A stretch of 7,032 nucleotides of DNA, from positions 1 to 7,032 of the forward strand of contig CAMFKK010000127.1 of the NCBI GenBank assembly GCA_945957225.1, written 5' to 3'. Of this stretch, positions 1 through 7,032 are shown piece after piece. The notes under the pieces are model-generated. The model searched no databases, was not told the origin of the DNA, and saw only the letters and a list, made by a program, of their open reading frames with translations. The stretch's first letter is position 1. Each line of letters opens with the position of its first letter. This DNA is from an uncultured Sphingobacteriia bacterium (lineage in GTDB: Bacteria > Bacteroidota > Bacteroidia > Chitinophagales > Chitinophagaceae). A program made the position numbers and the translations under genes.

Positions 1-1
1 C

Positions 2-1396
2 AGCAAGTCTGCAAAGTCCAGTGAATACAAAACCTATGTGCTAACATCTAAGGATGAAAACAAATTATTGTCTATTAAAAAATTGCTAACGGATAACGGC
101 ATTGAAACAGGGACTATTAGCAATAAAACTTTCAAAGGATTTAATTATTTCTCTGGTAAAGAAGAATCCTTTGTAGATGAAGGAATGCATTTGGCAGTAA
201 GCGCTTATCAAACCAATTCCGTATTGGCAAGGGTTTTATTAGAACCAAGAACAAAATTAGTAGATTCTAATACCTATGATATTACAGCTTGGGCACTGCC
301 TTATGCTTATGGCATAAAAGCTTATGCTGTAAAAGAAAAATTAGAAGTAAATACGGAAGCCAAAGCCGCTACTGCAATTATTGCGGCTAATTCCAATTAT
401 GGATTGTTAATCCCATATACTTCATTGAACTCAGCCAAGCTAATGGCAGACTTATTAAAAAAAGGAGTGAAACTGCGCTACGCCACTGCTCCTTTTCAGT
501 ACAAGGGTAAGGACTATGGACGTGGTACTATCATAGTTCTTAAAACCAGTAATACTGCTGTGAATTGGAATCAACTAACCAATGATGCCTGTCAAAAATT
601 TCATGTGCAGGCAGATGCGGTTGAAACTGGATTTATGGATAAGGGGATGGATTTTGGTTCTCCTGATATTCGTGTAATCAACGCCGCGCCCAAAGTGGCA
701 TTGATTAGTGGCGAGCAGAGTTCTTCCTTGGGCGCGGGCGAGATCTGGCATTTCTTTGACAAGCAATTGGATTATCCATTAACCTTGGTCAATGCTAATG
801 ATTTGGCTAGGTTTAACTTAAAGAATTACCAAGTATTGATTATCCCAGATGGCTTTTATAGAAATTTGACAGACAAACCCACTACTGATAAGCTCAAAGA
901 TTTTGTAAGAAATGGAGGTAAATTAATTGCTTTAGAATCAGCTGCAGAACAATTAGCAGGAGCGGATTGGGGCTTTAAATTAAAAGAAGACAAGTCCGAT
1001 GACAAAGGAGAATATGCTGCATTAAAAAAATTTGCCGATCAGGAGAGAAATTCACTAATGAGTTCTATTCCAGGAGCTATTTACAAAGTAGACTTAGATA
1101 ATACACATCCATTGGCTTTTGGCTTTCCTGATTATTATTATACCTTAAAGCAAGACGCCAATATTTTTGAATTTATGAAAGATGGCTGGAACGTAGGTGT
1201 ATTAAAGAAAGATGCCTATGTTACTGGATTTAGTGGGGTTAAAGTAAAAGCCAAATTAAAAGATGGATTGTTGTTTGGAAGCATGGGCGTGGGTTCTGGT
1301 TCAGTAGTAGTATTGGCGGATAATCCCATGTTTAGACAATTCTGGGAAAATGGTAAGCTACTATTTTGCAATGCAGTTTTCTTAGCCGGACAATAA
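2..1396 (+). CDS. M14 family zinc carboxypeptidase, C-terminal portion (5'-partial)
   Basis: The reading frame is open from base 2, so the GTG at 38 is an internal codon and the true start lies upstream. The window holds 464 codons and a TAA stop. I identify it by resemblance to the large exported M14 metallopeptidases of Bacteroidota. The stretch YDITAWALPYAYGIKAYAVK (275-334), preceded by an LEPRTKLVDS-like segment, is characteristic of the part after their catalytic domain. The zinc ligands and catalytic Glu would be upstream, so activity cannot be judged here. From about 689 (PKVALISGEQ...) the protein looks like a class I glutamine amidotransferase-like (flavodoxin-type) domain. It has a first beta strand, then YQVLIIPDGFY (826-858) and a KLKDFVRNGGKLIAL segment (889-933), with no obvious catalytic triad. 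It probably acts in the periplasm or outside the cell on peptides. The PIG-L gene follows after 22 bases, suggesting cotranscription. Family assignment is fairly firm; substrate is unknown. Confidence 0.8.
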   Translation, partial: SKSAKSSEYKTYVLTSKDENKLLSIKKLLTDNGIETGTISNKTFKGFNYFSGKEESFVDEGMHLAVSAYQTNSVLARVLLEPRTKLVDSNTYDITAWALPYAYGIKAYAVKEKLEVNTEAKAATAIIAANSNYGLLIPYTSLNSAKLMADLLKKGVKLRYATAPFQYKGKDYGRGTIIVLKTSNTAVNWNQLTNDACQKFHVQADAVETGFMDKGMDFGSPDIRVINAAPKVALISGEQSSSLGAGEIWHFFDKQLDYPLTLVNANDLARFNLKNYQVLIIPDGFYRNLTDKPTTDKLKDFVRNGGKLIALESAAEQLAGADWGFKLKEDKSDDKGEYAALKKFADQERNSLMSSIPGAIYKVDLDNTHPLAFGFPDYYYTLKQDANIFEFMKDGWNVGVLKKDAYVTGFSGVKVKAKLKDGLLFGSMGVGSGSVVVLADNPMFRQFWENGKLLFCNAVFLAGQ

Positions 1397-1418
1397 TTAT
1401 TCCAAATCCCTATACCAT

Positions 1419-3968
1419 ATGCGCATCCTACATACATTTTTTTGCCTTAGTCTTAGCTACTGCTTGATATTTGGGAAAACTGTACAAGCTCAGGTTCCTG
1501 TAAGCTCCAACTCAGCAGATATCTATATGCAATTACAGAAACTCAATGTATTGGGTTCTGTATTATATGTGGCCGCACATCCAGATGACGAGAACAATAG
1601 TTTCTTGCCTTATTTGGCAAAGGAAAAACTATATCGCACCGCCTATTTAAGTTTGACCAGAGGAGACGGTGGTCAAAACCTAATAGGAAGTGAGCAAGGA
1701 ATTGAATTGGGACTGATTCGTTCACAAGAATTATTAGCAGCCAGAAGACAGGATGGAGCAGAACAATATTTTAGCCGCGCCTTTGAATTTGGGTTTAGCA
1801 AAAGCACGGAAGAAGCTTTGCGTATTTGGAACAAGGATAAAATCTTAGCCGATGCAGTATGGGTGATTCGCCAATACCAACCCGATGTGATTATTGCCCG
1901 TTTCCCAGGAGATGCAAGAGCAGGTCATGGCCATCATTCGGCTTCTTCCATTATTGCTTCAGAAGCATTTGTTGCGGCAGCAGATCCAAAAAGATTTCCT
2001 GAACAATTAAAATATGGGGTTCAACCCTGGCAAGCAAAACGCTTGCTTTGGAACACGTTTAATTTTGGGGGTGCCAATACTACCAGTAATGATCAATTTA
2101 AATTAGATGTTGGTGCGTTCAATCCCCTTATTGGAAAAAGTTATGGTGAAATTGGAGGAGAAGCAAGAAGCATGCACAAAAGTCAGGGAGAGGGTAGACC
2201 AAGACGCAGAGGGGCATCCATAGAGTACTTTACAACTTTGGGTGGGGAAGCACCACAAACAAGTTTAATGGATGGGGTAGATATTAGTTGGAATAGAATT
2301 CCTGGTGGTAAAGCCATTCAAGAAAAAATCAATACCATCATTGCTAATTACCAATTCAACAAACCAGAAGCTTCAGTAGATGCCTTGGTAGAATTGTACA
2401 AATCTATTCAGCAAATTCCTGTAAAATCTTTATGGAAAGAAAAGAAATTAGCAGAATTACAAGAGCTGATTTTTACCTGTGCTGGATTATTTTTTGAAGC
2501 CACTACTGATGAAGAATATGGGGTATTGGGGCAAAAGATGAACTTAAATCTTTTTGTCAACAAACGCAAAGAAGCCAATATTCAATGGGAGCAGGTCTGG
2601 ATGAAAACTACGGCTAATGAAAGTTTTGACAGTCTTATTTCAAAACCATTAGGTACCAATCAAAACAATAATTTCATCAAAAGTATTCCTATTGATCCAT
2701 CCAAAAAAGTATCACAACCTTATTGGTTGGCTAAGCAACAAGATAATATTGGATCCTTTACAGTGGATGATCAAATGCTAATAGGTCAAGACCAGAGTGC
2801 CCCAGCATACACGGCCTATTTTAAATTTAGCATCAATGGTTTGCAACTCATAGCAGAAAGACCCGTGCAATACAAATATGTAGATCCAGTAAAAGGAGAA
2901 TTGTATCAGCCATTTGTGGTCATTACCCCCATCATTGTTTCTTTAACACCAGATGTGGTTTTAAACAATATTCAATTTGGAGGAAAACAAGTAGCCAACC
3001 CCAAATTACAATTACAATACAAAGCCAATTTTACCGGCAAACAAATACCTATAACTATCCAGATTAAACAAGAGAGTAGCGCTATTTATTCAAAGGATAC
3101 CATCATGGATCTGGAAGCGGGAGCGGTTTATACCCAGCAAATTCTATTGAGTAATGCATTTAAAAGCAATAAGACACCCATACTTACGGCAGAATTATTG
3201 ATTAAGCAAAATGGAAAGTCACAGGTCTATAGTTCTTATTTAAGGGCCATCAAGTATGACCATATTCCTGCCATCCATTATTTTTTCCAAAATAATGTGA
3301 ATGTTATTACCGAAGAAATAAAAGTAGCTGGTAAGAAAATTGGCTATATAACAGGAGCTGGAGACAAAGTGCCTGATGCATTATTGCAAATGGGATATGA
3401 TTTGCAATTTTTGCATGAGCAGGATATTACAGATGAAAAGCTCAAAGAATTTGATGCAGTGGTATTGGGCATTAGAGCCCACAATGTATTTGAATGGCTA
3501 ACCAATAAAAATGAGATCCTTAATAGATATGTTTCTCAGGGTGGTAATTTAATCGTACAATATTTGAAAAGCAATCAAATAGGGCAAAAGCGCATTAAAG
3601 TTGGACCTTATCCTTTTATGGTCAATGCAGGTTCAAGGGTAACAGAAGAAAACGCCAAAGTGAATTTTCTCTTGCCAGAGCATGGTGTTTTAAATTATCC
3701 AAACAAGATTACAGACAAGGATTTTGAAAACTGGGTACAAGAAAGAAGCACTTATCAAGCAGAGCAATTAGACCCTCATTTTGAATTACCCATTGGAATG
3801 AATGACACGGGTGAAAAACCAGGAAATGGTAGCTTGGCCATTGCCAAATATGGGAAGGGCAATTTTGCTTATGTGAGTCTGGTTTTGTTTAGACAATTGC
3901 CTGCTGGAATTCCTGGGGCCTATAAACTCATGGCAAACTTAATTGCCATGCCAAAAAATCAACCATGA
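1419..3968 (+). CDS. Secreted PIG-L family deacetylase with C-terminal GATase1-like domain
   Basis: Complete protein of 849 residues. PIG-L enzymes are zinc-dependent de-N-acetylases, usually acting on N-acetylated amino sugars. Residues 1-24 look like a signal peptide (Met-Arg, a hydrophobic core, then cleavage after VQA), so the enzyme is probably periplasmic or secreted; no lipobox is seen. The catalytic domain spans about 45-290. It has the hallmark AHPDDE at 53-58 (His54 and Asp57 as likely zinc ligands, Asp56 as likely base) and GHGHHSA at 169-175, where His173 aligns with the third zinc ligand. A helical stretch (about 300-370) and a beta-rich region (about 375-630) follow. Residues 635-845 (GKKIGYITGAGD, FDAVVLGIRAH, YVSQGGNLIVQY) resemble a class I glutamine amidotransferase-like fold. 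Typical single-domain PIG-L proteins are about 220-290 residues, so this belongs to the large multidomain subgroup seen in Bacteroidota. The ATG at 1419 is chosen because it gives an intact signal peptide; no Shine-Dalgarno is visible. The stop overlaps the next gene. Confidence 0.9.
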   Translation: MRILHTFFCLSLSYCLIFGKTVQAQVPVSSNSADIYMQLQKLNVLGSVLYVAAHPDDENNSFLPYLAKEKLYRTAYLSLTRGDGGQNLIGSEQGIELGLIRSQELLAARRQDGAEQYFSRAFEFGFSKSTEEALRIWNKDKILADAVWVIRQYQPDVIIARFPGDARAGHGHHSASSIIASEAFVAAADPKRFPEQLKYGVQPWQAKRLLWNTFNFGGANTTSNDQFKLDVGAFNPLIGKSYGEIGGEARSMHKSQGEGRPRRRGASIEYFTTLGGEAPQTSLMDGVDISWNRIPGGKAIQEKINTIIANYQFNKPEASVDALVELYKSIQQIPVKSLWKEKKLAELQELIFTCAGLFFEATTDEEYGVLGQKMNLNLFVNKRKEANIQWEQVWMKTTANESFDSLISKPLGTNQNNNFIKSIPIDPSKKVSQPYWLAKQQDNIGSFTVDDQMLIGQDQSAPAYTAYFKFSINGLQLIAERPVQYKYVDPVKGELYQPFVVITPIIVSLTPDVVLNNIQFGGKQVANPKLQLQYKANFTGKQIPITIQIKQESSAIYSKDTIMDLEAGAVYTQQILLSNAFKSNKTPILTAELLIKQNGKSQVYSSYLRAIKYDHIPAIHYFFQNNVNVITEEIKVAGKKIGYITGAGDKVPDALLQMGYDLQFLHEQDITDEKLKEFDAVVLGIRAHNVFEWLTNKNEILNRYVSQGGNLIVQYLKSNQIGQKRIKVGPYPFMVNAGSRVTEENAKVNFLLPEHGVLNYPNKITDKDFENWVQERSTYQAEQLDPHFELPIGMNDTGEKPGNGSLAIAKYGKGNFAYVSLVLFRQLPAGIPGAYKLMANLIAMPKNQP

Positions 3969-4123
3969 GTCAACAACCCCGTAGAAGAATTGGTGCAGTT
4001 ACTTTAATACTAATAGCTTTGGGTATAGGACTCTTGTTGAAAAATGTAAAACTAGGTCTCTTAATAGGTCTAGGACTAGGTTTACTTGCAGGAGGTTTAA
4101 TCAGTAGCAAGAACAATAAATAA
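3965..4123 (+). CDS. Small glycine-rich two-helix membrane protein (hypothetical)
   Basis: An unbroken frame of 52 codons. Its ATG overlaps the PIG-L stop in an ATGA junction (3965-3968), and its TAA stands one base before the next small gene. The protein starts MSQQPRRRIG, a basic N-terminus suited to the cytoplasmic side. Two hydrophobic segments follow, at about residues 9-25 and 30-46, joined by a short KNVK turn; the tail is SSKNNK. The second segment, GLLIGLGLGLLAGGLIS, has closely spaced glycines like those that pack membrane helices together. I do not recognise a named family. The coupled junctions, sensible hydrophobic topology and position inside an operon argue that it is translated. 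Possible roles are a partner of the downstream symporter or an independent envelope protein; neither is shown by the sequence. Confidence 0.72.
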   Translation: MSQQPRRRIGAVTLILIALGIGLLLKNVKLGLLIGLGLGLLAGGLISSKNNK

Positions 4124-4124
4124 C

Positions 4125-4247
4125 ATGCAGGAACAAAAAAATAAAATTCCCTTATTTGCTAGCTGGAAAAGCTGGTACCTATTTGTACTGGTAGTATTGG
4201 GTTTATTCATCCTATTTTTTATCTGGTTTACAAATGCTTTTTCATGA
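4125..4247 (+). CDS. Single-span membrane microprotein upstream of the symporter
   Basis: An unbroken frame of 40 codons. The start is one base after the previous stop, preceded by an A-rich stretch (aataaataac) that suits Bacteroidota initiation. The stop overlaps the symporter ATG in an ATGA junction (4244-4247). Residues 1-16 (MQEQKNKIPLFASWKS) are polar and basic. Residues 17-37 form one very hydrophobic, aromatic-rich helix (WYLFVLVVLGLFILFFIWF), ending TNAFS. A short protein with a W-x-x-W-Y entry to one helix, directly coupled to an SSS transporter, recalls the small subunits encoded beside some SSS symporters (for example DUF4212). Those are longer, with two helices, so this would be an analogue rather than a clear member. 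A structural or regulatory partner of the transporter is my inference. Confidence 0.75.
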   Translation: MQEQKNKIPLFASWKSWYLFVLVVLGLFILFFIWFTNAFS

Positions 4248-5974
4248 GTAATATTGACTGGATAGTATTAGTTCTAACCTTAATGGGCATTATCGCTTAT
4301 GGTTTATATAAAAGCCGTACTGCCAAAAATCTTGAAGGCTATTTCTTAAGTAATAGAAGTATGCCATGGTGGTTGGTTTTATTGAGTATTATGGGTACAC
4401 AGGCAAGCGCCATTACCTTTCTATCTGCCCCAGGTCAAGCCTATACAGACGGAATGCGTTTTGTTCAATACTATTTTGGACTGCCCATTGCCATGGTCAT
4501 TATCTGTATCAGTTTTGTGCCGCTGTTTAATAAGTTAAAAGTGTTTACCGCTTATGAGTTTTTGGAACAAAGATTTGATATTAAGACCAGGGTATTTACC
4601 TCCTCACTGTTTTTGATTTCTCGCGGACTTTCAACTGGAATTAGTATTTATGCCCCCTCCATTATTTTAAGTTCTTTATTGGGTTGGGATATTTTTTATA
4701 CCAATATTGTCATGGGGGGATTACTCATTATCTATACCGTTAGTGGGGGTGCAAGAGCAGTGGCATATACCCAACAATTGCAAATGGTCATCATTTTTAT
4801 AGGCATGTTTTTGGCAGGCTGGTTAGTAGTGCATTATTTACCAGAAGGGGTTGGCTTTGCCGATGCGCTAAAAGTAAGTGGGGCTTCCGGAAAATTAAAT
4901 GTGATTACAACTGGTTTTACAGAAAAAGGTTTTGACTGGAAAGACAGATACAATATTATTAGTGGGGTAATTGGGGGATTTTTTTTGGCCCTTTCCTATT
5001 TTGGAACCGATCAAAGTCAAGTAGGACGCTATTTAACGGCCAAAGACAATACAGAAAGTAAGATTGGTTTGTTAATGAATGGATTGGTCAAAGTGCCTAT
5101 GCAATTTTCTATTCTCTTATTGGGAGCTTTGTTGTTTACTTTTTATCAATTTCATTCTGCCCCTGTTTTTTTTAATCAAGCGGTAGCTGATAAAGCAAAA
5201 AATACAGCGTATGCTGATACCTTAGGCAAATTAGAAAATAGGTTTATGCAAGAACAATTGCAACAACAAGCCTATAGCAAAACCTATGTGATTCAAGGGA
5301 ATGAACAATTTAAAGACAGTTTGAAACTGGGTTCAGGAAAAATGGCAGCTACACAAAAAGCCTATAAAGCCATTTTGAAAAAAGCACTGCCAGCATCTGA
5401 TACCAATGATACCAACTATATTTTTCTGCGTTTTGTTATAGACTTTTTGCCAAAAGGTTTGGTGGGTTTACTCATTGCCATTATTTTCTTAGCAGCTTGG
5501 GGATCAATTGCCGCTGCATTGAACTCCTTGGCTTCCTGCACTATGATAGACTTTCATGTGCGATTCAAAGGCAAAGTATATGATAGAGACAATGCGGAAC
5601 AATGTGCCACTGAATATAGGGTGTCAAAATATTATACGCTGGGTTGGGGGATTTTTTGTGTGATCACCGCAGAATTTGCAACAGGCATGGGTAGTTTGAT
5701 AGAAGTGGTAAATATCTTGGGTTCCTTATTTTATGGCGTGATACTAGGGATTTTCTTAGTGGCCTTTTATTTAAAAAAAGTACAATCCAATGCGGTGTTT
5801 GTTGCAGCCATTTTAGGCGAACTGATTGTAATTGCATTTTTCCTCATGGACAAATACAATATAATTGGCTTAGGATTTCTTTGGTTGAATGTGGTAGGAG
5901 CATTGGCCGTAGTGATTCTGGCATGGATTGCCCAACAATTAATGCCTTCTCAAAAAGCTTTGCACACTATTTAA
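4244..5974 (+). CDS. Sodium:solute symporter (SSS family)
   Basis: Complete protein of 576 residues with about 13 hydrophobic segments, consistent with the LeuT-fold SSS family, which imports sugars, amino acids, sialic acid and similar solutes with Na+. Family marks include DWIVLVLTLMGIIAYGLYKSR at the N-terminus (5-25), followed by the NLEGYFLSNRSMPWW segment (29-43). The helix SIMGTQASAITFLSAPG (48-64) matches the region forming the sodium site. The signature SYFGTDQSQVGRYLTAKD (251-268) is present, as is the small-residue and hydroxyl-rich helix SIAAALNSLASCTMIDF (421-437), which aligns with the other half of the sodium site. A hydrophilic loop rich in Lys and Gln runs from about 304 to 395 between two helices, longer than in classical SSS proteins. 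The substrate cannot be assigned. The start overlaps the preceding stop, so translation is probably coupled. It is the last gene before a 129-base gap and probably closes the operon. Confidence 0.92.
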   Translation: MSNIDWIVLVLTLMGIIAYGLYKSRTAKNLEGYFLSNRSMPWWLVLLSIMGTQASAITFLSAPGQAYTDGMRFVQYYFGLPIAMVIICISFVPLFNKLKVFTAYEFLEQRFDIKTRVFTSSLFLISRGLSTGISIYAPSIILSSLLGWDIFYTNIVMGGLLIIYTVSGGARAVAYTQQLQMVIIFIGMFLAGWLVVHYLPEGVGFADALKVSGASGKLNVITTGFTEKGFDWKDRYNIISGVIGGFFLALSYFGTDQSQVGRYLTAKDNTESKIGLLMNGLVKVPMQFSILLLGALLFTFYQFHSAPVFFNQAVADKAKNTAYADTLGKLENRFMQEQLQQQAYSKTYVIQGNEQFKDSLKLGSGKMAATQKAYKAILKKALPASDTNDTNYIFLRFVIDFLPKGLVGLLIAIIFLAAWGSIAAALNSLASCTMIDFHVRFKGKVYDRDNAEQCATEYRVSKYYTLGWGIFCVITAEFATGMGSLIEVVNILGSLFYGVILGIFLVAFYLKKVQSNAVFVAAILGELIVIAFFLMDKYNIIGLGFLWLNVVGALAVVILAWIAQQLMPSQKALHTI

Positions 5975-6103
5975 ATAGCACTAGACCTGGCTTATGGTGC
6001 AGATTCATGGCAGTAGCTGACAAATGACTTATCTTTCTTGTTAGTTTAAGTGTGTGATCAAGCTTCTTGAAGGCAATAAACTAATTCTATCTAAAGCGTA
6101 ATT
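5975..6103 (+). other. Intergenic spacer between symporter and GH13 gene
   Basis: This is the only sizeable non-coding gap in the window. It probably holds the end of the upstream operon and the start of the GH13 transcript. A loose match to the Bacteroidota -7 element (TAnnTTTG) is TATCTTTC at 6030-6037, but no TTG lies at the expected distance upstream. A small inverted repeat (TCAAG/CTTGA, 6058-6070) has a 5-base stem, too weak for a terminator. I see no convincing terminator, operator or riboswitch. Confidence 0.45.
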
Positions 6104-6987
6104 ATGAGTAAGATGTTTTCAATGGTAGCATGGGCCAAGGATTCCAATATTTATGAAGTAAATATTCGTCAATATACAGAGGAGGGTAGTTTTCAAGCAT
6201 TTGCCAAACATTTACCAAGGCTAAAAGCCATGGGTGTAGAAATTCTATGGTTAATGCCCATTACACCTATTAGCCAAAAAGAAAGATTGGGGTCATTAGG
6301 GTCTTATTATGCCTGTAGTAGTTACACAAAAATTAATCCTGAATTTGGTAATTTAAATGATTTTAAACAACTAGTAGAAACGGCACATCTGTTGGGTTTT
6401 AAGCTGATCATTGACTGGGTGTCCAATCATACAGGATGGGATCATCACTGGACATTTGAGCACCCTGATTGGTATCTAAAAGACACAGCGGGTGGTTTTA
6501 CAGAAGTCAATGGATGGAAGGATGTGATAGATTTAGACTATCGCCAACAGGCCATGCGTCTGGCCATGATCAAGGCCATGCAATACTGGGTAAGAGAATG
6601 TGATATTGATGGATTTAGGTGCGATATGGCGCATTTGGTGCCCTTAGATTTTTGGATGGAGGCCCGAGAGCAATGTGATGCCATTAAACCCTTATTTTGG
6701 TTAGCGGAATGTGATGAGCCTAATTACCATCAGGCATTTGATCTTAGTTATGCGTGGAACTGGATGCATACTTCAGAAAAAATAAGCAAGGGAGCTGCTT
6801 CATTAAATGACCTGCGTAATACCTTGCACAGTTATTCCCAATACCCATTTAATGCCACCAAATTGTATTTTACCAGCAACCACGATGAAAACAGTTGGAA
6901 TGGCACAGAATATGAAAAATACGGTCAAACTGCCAAAGCTTGGTGGGTATTTGCTGCAACTTGGCAGGGGCTGCCTTTGATCTATAG
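6104..6987 (+). CDS. GH13 alpha-amylase-family glycoside hydrolase (3'-truncated by contig end)
   Basis: The genomic part encodes 294 residues plus two bases of codon 295. It carries the GH13 (beta/alpha)8-barrel and all four classic conserved regions. Region I is DWVSNHT (104-110). Region II is GFRCDMA (170-176), with Asp174 as nucleophile. Region III is WLAE (199-202), with Glu202 as acid/base. Region IV is FTSNHD (256-261), with Asp261 as transition-state stabiliser. The enzyme should be catalytically competent on alpha-1,4 or related glucosidic bonds. There is no signal peptide, so it is probably cytoplasmic, for instance trimming maltooligosaccharides. In-frame ATGs occur at 6104, 6113 and 6122; the conserved part begins near WAKDSNIYEVNIRQY (10-24), so any is possible, and I keep the first. 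The C-terminal barrel end and beta-sandwich domain are missing. The apparent continuation CLLYTSDAADD and stop at 7022-7024 are adapter translation; related enzymes usually continue IYSGQE. Exact subfamily and substrate are unresolved. Confidence 0.9.
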
Positions 6988-7032
6988 CTGTCTCTTATAC
7001 ACATCTGACGCTGCCGACGACTAGTCGAGTGT
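6988..7032. other. Illumina Nextera (Tn5 tagmentation) adapter left at contig end
   Basis: The 19 bases at 6988-7006 (CTGTCTCTTATACACATCT) are the reverse complement of the Tn5 mosaic end used in Nextera libraries. Positions 7007-7020 (GACGCTGCCGACGA) are the reverse complement of the Read 1 adapter. Positions 7021-7028 (CTAGTCGA) occupy the i5 index slot; the complement TCGACTAG is, from memory, Nextera XT index S513. Positions 7029-7032 (GTGT) begin the reverse complement of the P5 primer. The order and spacing fit exactly, so this is untrimmed library sequence and not a genomic transposon end. Confidence 0.98.

Noticed and set aside
38..40. GTG as the start codon of the first gene
   Set aside because: The frame is open back to base 2 with sensible coding sequence, and the protein lacks its catalytic domain, so the start is outside the window.
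575..766. Antisense open frame of 63 codons
   Set aside because: It lies fully inside the M14 gene on the opposite strand, with no recognisable domain or start context.
1216..1437. Antisense open frame of 73 codons spanning the M14/PIG-L junction
   Set aside because: It is a shadow of the coding strand with low-complexity composition. It would overlap the end of one real gene and the start of the next.
1543..1725. Antisense open frame of 60 codons
   Set aside because: It is opposite the conserved PIG-L catalytic motif, whose codon structure explains the open frame.
4050..4086. Clustered CTAGGT-like short repeats
   Set aside because: They fall in frame inside the 52-residue membrane protein and are explained by repeated Leu-Gly codons in its second helix.
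6030..6037. TATCTTTC as the -7 promoter element of the GH13 gene
   Set aside because: It misses the final G of the Bacteroidota consensus and has no TTG at the usual upstream spacing, so it is not reported as a promoter.
6058..6070. Inverted repeat TCAAG-CTT-CTTGA as a terminator
   Set aside because: The stem is only five base pairs, mostly AT, with no T-run after it.
6988..7006. Tn5/IS50-type mosaic end as a sign of a natural transposon
   Set aside because: It is followed directly by Illumina Read 1 adapter, an index-length segment and P5 bases, an arrangement that exists only in Nextera libraries.

Overview
The window looks like the end of an assembled contig from a Bacteroidota genome, most likely family Chitinophagaceae. 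The basis is AT-rich DNA, start sites without Shine-Dalgarno sequences, and protein families typical of that group: a large exported M14 carboxypeptidase with a C-terminal extension, a very large secreted PIG-L deacetylase, and a solute:sodium symporter with a long hydrophilic loop. This placement rests on recognition alone. All genes lie on the + strand.

Layout. Positions 2-1396 hold the C-terminal part of an M14-type zinc carboxypeptidase whose catalytic domain lies upstream of the window. After 22 bases comes a complete secreted PIG-L family de-N-acetylase (1419-3968). It overlaps by the four bases ATGA with a 52-residue membrane protein (3965-4123). One base further on is a 40-residue single-span membrane protein (4125-4247), which overlaps by ATGA with a sodium:solute symporter (4244-5974). 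The two small genes fill what would otherwise look like a 275-base gap. A 129-base spacer follows, then a cytoplasmic GH13 alpha-amylase-family enzyme starting at 6104.

The last 45 bases (6988-7032) are not genomic. They match an Illumina Nextera adapter: the Tn5 mosaic end, the Read 1 adapter, an 8-base i5 index and the first bases of the P5 primer. The GH13 gene is therefore cut off by the end of the contig at about 6987. The last 11 residues and the stop codon of the apparent 306-residue frame are adapter translation.

Working hypothesis: the first five genes form one tightly coupled operon. Two exported metal-dependent hydrolases would act on an acylated or peptide-containing substrate outside the inner membrane. 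A sodium-driven symporter, possibly with one or two tiny membrane partners, would import a product. The substrate cannot be read from the sequence. The GH13 gene is probably a separate unit for alpha-glucan metabolism. I see no CRISPR array, RNA gene, insertion sequence or phage element.
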